Assembly: GCA_014584575.1 (NCBI GenBank)
Contig: JACTMP010000010.1
Location: 1-64,000 of the forward strand
Source of the DNA: Chloroflexota bacterium
GTDB lineage: Bacteria; Chloroflexota; Anaerolineae; Promineifilales; Promineifilaceae
Length of the DNA stretch: 64,000 bases
Direction: 5' to 3'
Shown: piece after piece, positions 52,024-60,756 of the stretch
How positions within the stretch are numbered: position 1 is the stretch's first letter
How the letters are laid out: every line of letters begins with the position of its first letter
Program-made: the position numbers and the translations under genes
The notes under the pieces: generated by a model
The model's database searches: none
The model's input: only the letters and a program-made list of their open reading frames with translations
What the model was told of the DNA's origin: nothing

Positions 52024-54447
52024 TGGTGTGTGGGTGACAAGCTGCGCGCCTTCAGGTATACGGCCGTTCACTACCACCTCTTGCGCCCGTGTAATGCTCA
52101 TCAGGTCGGCGCGGCTTTGGGGCAGCCAGGCGACGATCTGGTCGTCGTCCGTGTGCAGATAAAGAGCTGACAACTCGGCCCCAGGTGACAGGTTGTGTGC
52201 GCTTTTGTGGCGGCGCACGGCCGTAGCCACATCCACCAACAACTCCCCGGCAGCCAAAGCCTTGTCATCCAGCCAGGCCGGATCGGCCACCGGCCACTGC
52301 GCCTGGTGAATAGAGGGCGCGCCGTCTACGGCGGCGAACAAACCCAGGTAAATCTCTTCCGTGATATAAGGCAGGATGGGCGCAAACAGTTTCAGCGTCG
52401 TCAGCAGGGCATGGTGCAGAGCATAGGCTGCGCCGCCAGACGCCTCGTCCTGGGCATACAGCCGCATCTTTGCCATTTCCAGGTAATTGTCGGCCAGCAC
52501 GCGCCAGAAAAAAGCCTCCGTTTCGCTGCGGGCGGCGGCATAATCATATTGCTGCCACAGGTGCGTAGCGCGCCCGGTGAGGCGGGCGGTGTGCGCCAGC
52601 AGCCAGCGGTCGGCCGTTGTGAAAGTGGTAATCGGTAATCGGTGATCGGTAATCGGTGACTGGGCCAGGAATTTTTCGCTGAATCTGGCGACGTTGTAGA
52701 GTTTGTTTACCAGTTTGGCGCCGGCCTGAATTTTTTCTTCGCTGATGATGGCGTCTTTGCCCAGCGAAGTGCTGGCAGCCCAGTAGCGGGTGGCGTCGGC
52801 CGAATACTGCTCGATCATAGCTAACGGCGACATCGGCCCACCGCCGCGACTTTTGCTGATTTTGCCCATACCCTCGGCGGCCAATCCCCAGCCGGAAATA
52901 GCCACCTGCGCAAACGGTACTTTGCCAAAGTGATGGTACGATTTGACGATGGTGTAAAACGCCCAGGTGCGGATGATTTCGTGCGCCTGTGGCCGCAGGC
53001 TAAACGGGTAAACCTGGTTGTATAACGAATCGTCGTGACCCCACTGCCCGGCAATTTGCGGCGATAGGGAAGAGGTGAACCAGGTGTCAAACACATCCGT
53101 TTCCGGGGTGAATTCGGTGTTATGGCAGTGGGGGCAGGGGTTGGACGGCCGTGACGCTATCGGGTCAACCGGCAACTCTGCCTCTTCGGACAGCACGGCC
53201 GTGCCACAAGCGGCGCAGTACCACAGCGGGAAGGGTACGCCGTAGAAACGCTGGCGGCTGATGCACCAATCCCAACTGAGATTCTCCACCCATTGCCGGT
53301 AACGGTGGTGCATGTGCGGCGGCATCCAGGAGATTTGTTCCCCGGCAGCCAGCAGCTCCGTTTTGTACTCCAGCACGCGGATAAACCACTGCGGCGTGAC
53401 CACATATTCCACCGGCGTGTCACACCGTTCATGCACACGCACGGTTTGGGGGATGGCCTGTTCGGTCAGCACCGCCCCTTGCTCGCGCAATGTCTGGATG
53501 ATGGCCTGACGTGCTTCGGCGGCGGTGAGGCTGGTGTAGGGATGGGCGGCGGTAGTGAGACGGCCGTCCCGCCCTATCGCTTCAATAATCGGCAACTGGT
53601 GCGTTTTTTGCCAGGTCACGTCAGTCGTATCACCAAAGGTGCAGCACATCACCACGCCTGTGCCCTTCCGCGGGTCGGCGGCAGGGTCGGCCAGCAGCGG
53701 CACGGTTTGTCCCAAAGGCGTCATAACCGATTGGCCGATGAGGGAGAGGTAACGGCCGTCGCCCGGATGCACAAACACGGCCACACAGGCCGGCAGTAGT
53801 TCTGGGCGGGTGGTGGCAATGGGCAGCGTGGCCCCATCCGGCAGGCGAAAGGCCAACGTGTGGAACGTGGTCTCTCGTTCCAGGTCGTCCACGTCTGCCT
53901 GGGCGATGGCCGTCTGGCACTCCGGGCACCAGATGGTGGGCGACTGCTGCCGGTAGGCCAACCCTTTTTGGTGCAGGTCAATAAACGACCACTGCGCCAG
54001 GCGGCGGGAATGCGCATCAATGGTGCGGTAGCTGTAACGCCAATCTACCGACAGCCCCAACCGCTGCCACAACTGGCGGTAATCGCCTTCCGCTTCTTCG
54101 CTGGCGGCCAGGCAGTGAGCAATAAAGGTGGCCCGATCCACGTCGGCGGCGCGGATGCCCTGCCGTTTTTCCACCAATCGCTCGGTGGGCAGACCGTTGT
54201 CGTCAAAACCCATGGGGTAATAGACGTTACGGCCGTTCATGCGCCAGAAACGGGCGATAAAATCGGTCTGGCTGTATGAATACACGTGCCCCAGATGCAG
54301 ATGCCCGGAGACGGTGGGTGGGGGAGTATCAATGGTAAAACGCGGCGCAGCAGACGCCGGGTCATATTGGGTGACGCCCTGTTCCTGCCAGCGCGTCTGA
54401 TGGCCGGGTTCGGCCGTTTGCGGGTGGTACCGTTTGGGTAGAGACAT
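51988..54447 (-). CDS. valS: Valyl-tRNA synthetase (short form)
   Basis: 819 residues from ATG 54447, preceded by GGAGG at 5 bases. Class I motifs HLHLGH (about 47-52) and KISKS (about 528-532). The editing domain has TTRPELLPACVAVFVHP. FDDNGLPTE supports Val rather than Ile or Leu specificity. It is shorter than E. coli ValRS and seems to lack the C-terminal coiled coil. Before the anticodon-binding domain (FTTADRWLLAH) a repeat-derived insertion encodes SPITDHRLPITT. Controlled by an upstream T-box. Confidence 0.93.
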   Translation of the reverse strand: MSLPKRYHPQTAEPGHQTRWQEQGVTQYDPASAAPRFTIDTPPPTVSGHLHLGHVYSYSQTDFIARFWRMNGRNVYYPMGFDDNGLPTERLVEKRQGIRAADVDRATFIAHCLAASEEAEGDYRQLWQRLGLSVDWRYSYRTIDAHSRRLAQWSFIDLHQKGLAYRQQSPTIWCPECQTAIAQADVDDLERETTFHTLAFRLPDGATLPIATTRPELLPACVAVFVHPGDGRYLSLIGQSVMTPLGQTVPLLADPAADPRKGTGVVMCCTFGDTTDVTWQKTHQLPIIEAIGRDGRLTTAAHPYTSLTAAEARQAIIQTLREQGAVLTEQAIPQTVRVHERCDTPVEYVVTPQWFIRVLEYKTELLAAGEQISWMPPHMHHRYRQWVENLSWDWCISRQRFYGVPFPLWYCAACGTAVLSEEAELPVDPIASRPSNPCPHCHNTEFTPETDVFDTWFTSSLSPQIAGQWGHDDSLYNQVYPFSLRPQAHEIIRTWAFYTIVKSYHHFGKVPFAQVAISGWGLAAEGMGKISKSRGGGPMSPLAMIEQYSADATRYWAASTSLGKDAIISEEKIQAGAKLVNKLYNVARFSEKFLAQSPITDHRLPITTFTTADRWLLAHTARLTGRATHLWQQYDYAAARSETEAFFWRVLADNYLEMAKMRLYAQDEASGGAAYALHHALLTTLKLFAPILPYITEEIYLGLFAAVDGAPSIHQAQWPVADPAWLDDKALAAGELLVDVATAVRRHKSAHNLSPGAELSALYLHTDDDQIVAWLPQSRADLMSITRAQEVVVNGRIPEGAQLVTHTPLHTLVLLPHGR
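52628..52660. repeat. GTAATCGGTGA-type repeat inserted in frame in valS
   Basis: Tandem GGTAATCGGT units, also seen in fragments at 51258-51272, 49490 and 58832, here translate as a polar loop between the catalytic and anticodon-binding domains of ValRS. Confidence 0.85.
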
Positions 54448-54499
54448 GAGAACCTCCATGATTGGGTAATTAATTACCGAATTACCCCATAACTAATAC

Positions 54500-54846
54500 G
54501 AGCCTGCCCATCCCTGAGGACGAAGCAGGCTCGACTCCGCGGTACCACCTCAATTCGGCCGTTTGTTTGGCGGTTGAAACCGCCACTACAAACTGGTCGC
54601 ACTTTTCCCGACCATCATCGGGTCAACGCTGTAACGGGCGCTCCCGTACCGGTCTACTCTGGTTGGTATAGACTCTAAAAGTTTTTCTAAAACCCTTAGG
54701 GTCTTTGTCCTACTATCATTTCTGCGGTATTCATTCCGGGCGACTTTCTGTGGGGGAACTCTGTGAGAGCTTTCAGCCAGGGCTCTAACTTTTCTGTCAG
54801 GTTCTGGCCCACATACTCCTCCCGGAGTTTATGGGTATGGAATTGT
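54500..54846 (-). promoter_or_regulatory. T-box leader of valS
   Basis: On the minus strand the T-box core AGGTGGTACCGCGG (54537-54550) is exact. It is followed by a stem GAGCCTGC/GCAGGCTC (54500-54507/54525-54532). Upstream lie the CCCGTTA element (GGGAGCGCCCGTTACAG) and a long stem I region. Uncharged tRNA-Val should stabilise the antiterminator or antisequestrator and switch valS on. The last stem has no U tract after it, so control may be translational. A GTC triplet at 54742-54744 is a possible specifier; this is uncertain. Two dispersed palindromes (54569-54584 and 54671-54703) interrupt the leader. Confidence 0.85.
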
Positions 54847-54852
54847 GGCCGC

Positions 54853-54882
54853 ATTATAGTCAGAAATCAGGCGACTTGGCAA
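54853..54882 (-). promoter_or_regulatory. Sigma-A-type promoter of the valS leader
   Basis: Minus-strand -35 TTGCCA (54877-54882) and -10 TATAAT (54853-54858) with an 18-bp spacer. Transcription would begin at about 54846 and run through the T-box into valS. Confidence 0.7.
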
Positions 54883-54894
54883 GGGTGATTCAGG

Positions 54895-55119
54895 TCAGAG
54901 TGGCGTGGCAACACCCATTTCGTCCAGTTGCAGCAACTCGTCACCGGTGGGGCGGCTGAGGGTGAGTTGCCGGGTTTGCAGTTGGAAATGGAAGGGAACG
55001 GTTGTTTCCGTGCCGGATTCAGAAGTATAGACCAGCGCGCCCCACACGGCCGTGTCGCCCCGCCCTCGTAATCGCAGCGCTGCCCCTTGCCAGCGGCAAT
55101 AATAAACCAACGGTTTCAT
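54895..55119 (-). CDS. Small hypothetical protein
   Basis: 74 residues (MKPLVYYCRWQGAALRLRG...). Predicted beta-rich, no motif recognised. Contains one ACGGCCGT. It ends 13 bases before the valS promoter and follows the 58-residue gene after a hairpin repeat. Reality as a gene is moderately likely. Confidence 0.5.
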   Translation of the reverse strand: MKPLVYYCRWQGAALRLRGRGDTAVWGALVYTSESGTETTVPFHFQLQTRQLTLSRPTGDELLQLDEMGVATPL

Positions 55120-55130
55120 AGGCGTGTTTA

Positions 55131-55196
55131 TGTGATCAACTGTTTATGTGTTCAGGTGTTCACGTGAACACTTAAACACATAAACACACGATCACC
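55131..55196. repeat. Long palindrome centred on GTGTTCACGTGAACAC
   Basis: A 16-bp perfect core (55156-55171) with outer arms GTTTATGTGTT/AACACATAAAC and GTGATC/GATCAC. It fills the gap between two small genes and could act as terminator or as another dispersed repeat. Confidence 0.75.
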
Positions 55197-55373
55197 TCAC
55201 TCACCCCCCGCCAGTTCCATGAAGAAGTAGGTAGAAACATCCACTATTTTCTCCGGGTCCAGTTCCACCAGGGCGCCGTTTTCCTCGCGGAAAAATTCAT
55301 ATTCGTCGCCCACTTCCTTCACATGAATGATCTCGCCTTCATATTCAAATTTCCAGCTTTTTTCGTCGCTCAT
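55197..55373 (-). CDS. Small acidic hypothetical protein
   Basis: 58 residues from ATG 55373, with GGAGG 9 bases upstream; an upstream TTG (55382) fits less well. Strongly acidic, alternating strands (WKFEYEGEIIHVKEVGDEYEFF). No family recognised. Starts just after the RSH gene stop and is probably co-transcribed with it. Confidence 0.65.
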   Translation of the reverse strand: MSDEKSWKFEYEGEIIHVKEVGDEYEFFREENGALVELDPEKIVDVSTYFFMELAGGE

Positions 55374-55388
55374 GTTTGGCAACCTCCA

Positions 55389-57617
55389 TTAGTTCCAACG
55401 CTGTCGGTATACTTCAATGACATTGGGCAGCGTTTCAAATTTTTGCATTAGCCAGTTTAGCTGTTCCAGGCTGTTAATCTCAACTTCCAGGAATACCGTA
55501 GTGATACTGCTGGCTGTAGTTGTCTTGGCGCGCGGGCTGTTTATTTTCTGCCCGCGTAATATATTGACTATATCTTCAATGAGACCGGGTCGGCGATATG
55601 CCTTGATGACGATGGGAATGGGGTATGTCTCTGAATCTGTGCCCCAGGCTACATCTATCAACCGTTCGCGTTCGGTCAGATTTGCCAACTCTTTGCAATC
55701 TTTTCGGTGAATGGCGACGCCTTGCCCGCGTGTGATGAAGCCGATGATAGGTTCGGGGGGAATGGGTTGGCAGCAGCGGGCCATTTTGGTGGCTAACCCG
55801 CCTACGCCCTGAACGGTAAGACCTTTGGTTTTGGTCGGTTTGGGTTGCAGCAACGGCCGTAGCTCATCGTCCGGCTTCAAATTGTTTTGTATCAAGGCAA
55901 TGGCGCCGCTGATCTGGGCGCTTTGTATGTCGCCAAAACCTACCTTAGCCAGAAACAGTTCTTCATCTTTATACTTGAGTGCGTGCGCGATGTCAGAAAC
56001 GGAATACGTATTGCTCAGGTTCAGTCGTCGCAATTCGCGCTCCACTACGGCCCGCCCTTGCTGGATGTTTTGTTCCCGTTCCTGGTTGCGGAACCATTGG
56101 CGAATTTTGCTGCGGGTGCGGGCGCGCCCGGTGTAACCCAACGTGGGGTTCATCCAGTCCCGGCTGGGGCCACCCCGTTTGGAAGTGACAATATCTACCC
56201 GGTCGCCTGATTTCAGGCGGTAATCCAGCCCCACCATCTTGCCATTGACCTTGGCCCCCCGGCAGCGGTGACCCACTTCGGTGTGAATCTGGTAAGCAAA
56301 ATCAATCGGTGTGGAACCGGCGGGTAAATCAATCAGGTCGCCTTTAGGCGTATAGACATAGATGCGGTCGGCGAGCACTTCGGTCGCCAAAATCTCGGCG
56401 TCGCTGAGGGAGCCGTCGGTGTCACGCAGAGCGGCCAGCGTGTCCCGCAGACCTTGTATGCGCCGCTGCACCGATGAGGCCACATGGGCGCCGTCTTCCT
56501 CTTTGTAAGCCCAATGAGCGGCCACTCCTTTTTCTGCTTCTTCGTGCATACGCTGGCTGCGGATTTGCACTTCCAGTTTGTAGCCTGTTTCCGGGTCGAG
56601 CACGGCCGTGTGCAGCGACTGATAACCATTCCCTTTGGGCGCGGCAATGTAATCATCAAATTCACGGGGAATGGGCTGCCACAAGCTATGGACGATGCCC
56701 AGCACCAGGTAACACATGGTGCGGTCAACATCCTCTTTTTCCTTCAAGGGTAATTGGGCATAGGCGGTGGGGTTCGACGGCCGTAAGATCACCCGTAGCG
56801 CCTGCACATCATAAATCTCATCAAAGTCCACGTTCTTGCGCACCATTTTGCGATGAATAGAGTAGATGTGTTTGGGGCGACCGGTAACTTCGGCGTCAAT
56901 GCCTAATTCCCTAATCTTTGCCTGCAATCTATTAATGCAGCTTTCAATATAGTCGGTGCGATAGGCGCGGCGAGATGCCAGTTTATTGGCAATTTCTTTG
57001 TATGTTTCCGGCTCCAGATAGCGAAAAGCCAGGTCTTCCATTTCCCACTTGAGTTGCCAGATGCCCAGGCGGTTGGCCAGTGGGGCAAATACCTTCATCG
57101 CCTCGGTCGCAATTTTGAGGCGCTCTTCAGCTGAAAGCTGGCTGGCTTTGCGTAAATCCTGCAAGCAGTCGGCCATCCGAATCACGATGATCCGTATATC
57201 TACTTCGGTAATGGTCAAGATGGCGCGACGAATTTCCTCAAGCGTAGTGGCCTCGGTGTCCCGGTGTTTTTTATATTGCTCCTCATTCGCATAGGCATGA
57301 AGAGTTTCTAACCCATTAATCAACCCCGCGACCTCACCACCGAACTGTTTTTTTATTGTTTGCAGATCAACCTCGGTGTGGGGGGATAGGCTATCATGCA
57401 GCAAACCGGCCACAACCGTGGGCACATCGCTGTGCAAATCTATCAGGATTTGGGCGACAGCAAGGTCATGATCAATGTAATACTCACCAGAAGGGCGGCG
57501 ACGGCCGTGATGCGCCCGTTCCGCAAAAGTGTAAGCCTGGCGTACTTGCTGCCCGGCTTCACCATTAGGCAGCAGTTGTAGCAGTTCTTCCAGGCTTACC
57601 AGTGATACCTGTGTCAT
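55389..57617 (-). CDS. rel: RelA/SpoT-homologue (p)ppGpp synthetase with degenerate hydrolase site
   Basis: 742 residues from ATG 57617; the frame extends to 57647 but that part encodes a terminator T tract. Order: HD domain (30-200), synthetase (240-400), TGS (about 425-485), helical, zinc-finger-like and ACT (about 660-742). The synthetase looks intact (RPKHIYSIHRKM, EFDDYIAAPKGNGYQSLHTAV, HEEAEKGVAAHW). In the HD domain His74-Asp75 remain, but the following Glu-Asp pair is Ser78-Pro79, and the second site reads MADCLQD instead of ADRLHN. It is therefore probably synthesis-only, like E. coli RelA. Control of the stringent response is expected. Confidence 0.9.
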   Translation of the reverse strand: MTQVSLVSLEELLQLLPNGEAGQQVRQAYTFAERAHHGRRRPSGEYYIDHDLAVAQILIDLHSDVPTVVAGLLHDSLSPHTEVDLQTIKKQFGGEVAGLINGLETLHAYANEEQYKKHRDTEATTLEEIRRAILTITEVDIRIIVIRMADCLQDLRKASQLSAEERLKIATEAMKVFAPLANRLGIWQLKWEMEDLAFRYLEPETYKEIANKLASRRAYRTDYIESCINRLQAKIRELGIDAEVTGRPKHIYSIHRKMVRKNVDFDEIYDVQALRVILRPSNPTAYAQLPLKEKEDVDRTMCYLVLGIVHSLWQPIPREFDDYIAAPKGNGYQSLHTAVLDPETGYKLEVQIRSQRMHEEAEKGVAAHWAYKEEDGAHVASSVQRRIQGLRDTLAALRDTDGSLSDAEILATEVLADRIYVYTPKGDLIDLPAGSTPIDFAYQIHTEVGHRCRGAKVNGKMVGLDYRLKSGDRVDIVTSKRGGPSRDWMNPTLGYTGRARTRSKIRQWFRNQEREQNIQQGRAVVERELRRLNLSNTYSVSDIAHALKYKDEELFLAKVGFGDIQSAQISGAIALIQNNLKPDDELRPLLQPKPTKTKGLTVQGVGGLATKMARCCQPIPPEPIIGFITRGQGVAIHRKDCKELANLTERERLIDVAWGTDSETYPIPIVIKAYRRPGLIEDIVNILRGQKINSPRAKTTTASSITTVFLEVEINSLEQLNWLMQKFETLPNVIEVYRQRWN

Positions 57618-57625
57618 GGCGCACC

Positions 57626-57676
57626 AAAAAAAAAAGGCGTTCCCCACTCATGGGGACGCCTATGCCCCTATGGGGC
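57626..57676 (-). terminator. Strong intrinsic terminator or attenuator just before rel
   Basis: Minus strand: stem GGCGTCCCC/GGGGAACGCC (57636-57660) followed by ten T (57626-57635). A preceding small hairpin GCCCCTATGGGGC lies at 57664-57676. The T tract ends 8 bases before the rel ATG, leaving no Shine-Dalgarno. It either ends the ytxH transcript or works as an attenuator for rel. Confidence 0.8.
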
Positions 57677-57743
57677 GACGGATCGGGCAGGCACAAGGCC
57701 AACCCCATTAAACTGTCTCATCAAACTACCCAATCATCAAGGC

Positions 57744-58145
57744 TCAAGCGGTGCTGCCATTAGCCGGTTCATTTGGCTCTGGGCTGGCAGCTTCGTTGTT
57801 GGGGAGTTCTATGTCTCCACCGGCTTGAGATTTGCCACGATCCAACACGATGCGCGCCTGTTCTTGCACACGGCCCGTAGCCGACTCTACCTGTTGTTTG
57901 GTCTGGGCCAGCTTTTCATTGGCCTGCTCAACATATTGGTGGGTGTAGGTGGTAGCCGCGTCCCGATAGTGTTGGAACTGCTCTTCACCGGTATGCACCA
58001 GATGTTCACCTCTGGCCGCAATCTGGGCGCGTGTCTCACGTCCAGACTGGGGGGCCAGGATCATGGCCGTCGCAGCCCCAATCAAACCACCGATCACAAA
58101 TCCGGCTAAAAAAGCGCCTAAGTCATTGGATGTATTGTCACTCAT
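57744..58145 (-). CDS. YtxH-like protein
   Basis: 133 residues from ATG 58145 (GAGGT 8 bases upstream). N-terminal glycine-zipper membrane helix (FLAGFVIGGLIGAATAMILAPQSGRETR), the YtxH hallmark, then a long amphipathic helix rich in Gln/Glu and an acidic tail. Members are linked to envelope stress; mechanism unknown. Pairs with the gene at 58204-58704. Confidence 0.8.
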   Translation of the reverse strand: MSDNTSNDLGAFLAGFVIGGLIGAATAMILAPQSGRETRAQIAARGEHLVHTGEEQFQHYRDAATTYTHQYVEQANEKLAQTKQQVESATGRVQEQARIVLDRGKSQAGGDIELPNNEAASPEPNEPANGSTA

Positions 58146-58203
58146 ATTGTTTACCTCTTTGTTAAAGAACTGGCAGGTGTGCCGCACCTGTCCGTTCTCT
58201 ACG

Positions 58204-58704
58204 CTATTTGATATTGTTGCGGGGATTACCAAACAATGTTTTTAATGCCTGCCGCAGCCCGGCAAGTTGGGCGCGGGTACGGATGGTAGGTTGCACTAAA
58301 TTCTGGCTGACATAATTGGTGGTGCCGCGCAAGGTGTCCACCGTTTCATTTGTCTTTTCCAAAATAGGCTTTATTTCAAACTCTAGCATGTTTACCAGTC
58401 GAATGACCATGATCAACAAGAGCAGGATGACCACGCCAAAGATACATGATTCCAACGCCAGGACAATGATGAGAATGTCACGCACGGCGGCGATAGTGGT
58501 TGCCTGGGTTTGCGCCAGCCAGAGGGTGAAGGCGATAAAGCCTAATAGCAGCAAAATGGCAATGCTGGCAAAAAGAATGATCACGGCCGTAGATGGCCCA
58601 CGGCGCGACCGATTCTCGATCTCCACGGGGACACCGGGCAGGTAATAGGGCATACCTATAGGTGGTTTTTCAGTTGGAATCTGCTTCGTTGGTTGTGTAT
58701 TCAT
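58204..58704 (-). CDS. Membrane protein, DUF948-like
   Basis: 166 residues. Two hydrophobic helices (about 38-62 and 73-104) and a following amphipathic region (EFEIKPILEKTNETVDTLRGTTNYVSQ) typical of YtxG/DUF948 proteins. These commonly sit beside YtxH, as here. Confidence 0.65.
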   Translation of the reverse strand: MNTQPTKQIPTEKPPIGMPYYLPGVPVEIENRSRRGPSTAVIILFASIAILLLLGFIAFTLWLAQTQATTIAAVRDILIIVLALESCIFGVVILLLLIMVIRLVNMLEFEIKPILEKTNETVDTLRGTTNYVSQNLVQPTIRTRAQLAGLRQALKTLFGNPRNNIK

Positions 58705-58893
58705 GCTGGTATCCTGAAGGTTAGTATATCATTCTTAAAGGCAACTGGCACATGCTTCTATGATTGACGATCTTCTGTTTTGGCTACGGCCGTGCCCATG
58801 ATAAAATGCCAGCTATATCCCACGAATGCCGTATTCGGTAATCGGACTTCGGACTTCCGTCCCCGGATTTTGGATTACCCACAGGAGAATTCC

Positions 58894-60594
58894 ATGAACC
58901 AGGATCGCTGCGTTTTAGTCATGGGGGGCGCCGGGCTGGTGGGTGCGCAAATTGTGCGCACCATTGCCCGCCAGATTGGGCCACAACGAATTGTCGTCGC
59001 CAGTTTATTTCGCGGCGAAGTGCGTGAATTTTTACACGATGCCCGCAAAGAGTTTCCCCATATTGAGTTTATCGGCGCCTGGGGCGATGTTTTTGTGCGC
59101 AGCGACTTCATGGAAGAACGCCGTCTGCGCTTGATGCAGGGCCGCGCCCGCCGAGACGATTTATACCAGGATTTATTCGGCCCACTGGAAGAGGCCTACC
59201 AACGGTCGGCGCTGGTGCAGTTGATTCAGCAATACCGGCCAGACGTGATTGTGGACAGTATCAACACTGCCACCGCCATCAGCTATCAGGATGTGGAGTC
59301 GCTGAGTAAAAAGACATATGACATTTTGCAGCAACTCCGCCAGATTGTAGACCATCAGGATATTGAAGCGTTGGATGAACTGGGCCGCGCAATTGAGCAG
59401 AATATCAGTATGCTCCTGATATCCCAATCCCTGCCGCAGCTCATTCGCCATGTGCAAATGATACACAAGGCGATGTGTGAGGTGGGCACACGCCTGTATT
59501 TGAAAATCGGCACCACCGGCACGGGGGGCATGGGGCTAAATATCCCTTACACCCACAGCGAAGACCGCCCCAGCGCCAAATTGATGAGTAAAACGGCCGT
59601 GGCCTTTGCCCACACCGGCCTGCTTTTCCTGATGGCGCGCACACCCGGTGGCCCGCTGGTGAAAGAGCTAAAACCGGCAGCCATGATCGGCTACCGGCGC
59701 GTGGCTTATAAAACGGTCAAAATGCGCGGTCGGCCCCAGTTCCGTTACCAGAGCCAGGCCCAACCACTAGGTGACATGTTGAACCTGCGTGGCGACGAAG
59801 GCCAGTATGAGCGGCTGGGAAAGCTGCATATGGCCGGTGTGGACACCGGCGAAAACGGTTTTTTTGCGCGCGGGGAGTTTGAAGCCATTACCCACATCAA
59901 CCAGATGGAATTTGTGACGCCCGAAGAAATTGCGCAGCAGGCCGTGTTGGAGATTAAGGGCAGCAATACGGGTTATGATGTCATTGCCGGCATAGATAGC
60001 AGCGTCATCAACTCCAGTTATCGAGCCGGTGTGCTGCGCCAGACGGCGCTGGACAAGCTGGCGCGCATTGAGGAGGAAACGCAGAGCCACAGTGTGGCGT
60101 TGGGGCAGTTAGGGCCGCCGGAGTTATCCAAATTGTTATATGAGGCCCATTTACTCAAATTGAATTACCAGACGCTTCAGCGGGTGATTGACACCGCAGC
60201 TACCGAACTATCGGAGACCTTATACCAGTTCATCCTGGACAACGAACTGCTGCGCACCCAGATCACATCCATTGGTGTGCCTATCCTGACGCCGGACGGC
60301 CAACATCTGATTCGTGGCCCCCGGCTGAACATCCCCGAAAGTATTTACCATGAGGCGGCGTTGTCGCCGGAAAATGTTAATCAGTGGGCGGAGAAGGGGT
60401 GGGTGGATTTACGGCCGTCTAACCTGCACATCTGGCAGCATCGTTTTGATCGCATGACCCGTACCCAGCACATGCTACATACACGCGGCACATCGTCCGT
60501 TACCATGCTCACCTACCTGCCTGAAACTATTGAAATCGGCGCGGTGGTGGCCTGGTTGTTTAATAACGACTACGAAGGATATCGCATCAAGTAA
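58894..60594 (+). CDS. NAD(P)-binding Rossmann-fold protein (SDR/epimerase-like)
   Basis: 566 residues from ATG 58894, with AGGAGA 6 bases upstream; the open frame before it lies in repeat sequence. The N-terminus VLVMGGAGLVGAQIVRTIA has the GxxGxxG dinucleotide motif of extended SDRs. A Y/K catalytic pair is not clear; SINTATAIS and TGTGGMGLNIPYTHSEDRPS are notable conserved-looking segments. At 566 residues it is much longer than standard epimerases. Specific reaction unknown. Confidence 0.7.
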   Translation: MNQDRCVLVMGGAGLVGAQIVRTIARQIGPQRIVVASLFRGEVREFLHDARKEFPHIEFIGAWGDVFVRSDFMEERRLRLMQGRARRDDLYQDLFGPLEEAYQRSALVQLIQQYRPDVIVDSINTATAISYQDVESLSKKTYDILQQLRQIVDHQDIEALDELGRAIEQNISMLLISQSLPQLIRHVQMIHKAMCEVGTRLYLKIGTTGTGGMGLNIPYTHSEDRPSAKLMSKTAVAFAHTGLLFLMARTPGGPLVKELKPAAMIGYRRVAYKTVKMRGRPQFRYQSQAQPLGDMLNLRGDEGQYERLGKLHMAGVDTGENGFFARGEFEAITHINQMEFVTPEEIAQQAVLEIKGSNTGYDVIAGIDSSVINSSYRAGVLRQTALDKLARIEEETQSHSVALGQLGPPELSKLLYEAHLLKLNYQTLQRVIDTAATELSETLYQFILDNELLRTQITSIGVPILTPDGQHLIRGPRLNIPESIYHEAALSPENVNQWAEKGWVDLRPSNLHIWQHRFDRMTRTQHMLHTRGTSSVTMLTYLPETIEIGAVVAWLFNNDYEGYRIK

Positions 60595-60597
60595 GAT

Positions 60598-60644
60598 GCA
60601 GGTAGCATGTGGCAGGTATCTATAACCTGTCACTTGCTACCTGC
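60598..60644. repeat. 20-bp inverted repeat, GCAGGTAGCA family
   Basis: Arms at 60598-60617 and 60625-60644 match at 18 of 20 positions. A related GTGGCAAGTGCCAAGTGGCAGG stretch lies at about 25629. Located after the Rossmann gene, it may also serve as terminator. Confidence 0.7.
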
Positions 60645-60756
60645 AACTTGCAAACTTGAATACTCCTGATATAAATAGACAGGAAATTGTTTGTAGGAAA
60701 ACCCTCAACCACTTACCCCAAAATTAACAACACAGGAAGTGTAAGGATTGGTTCGT

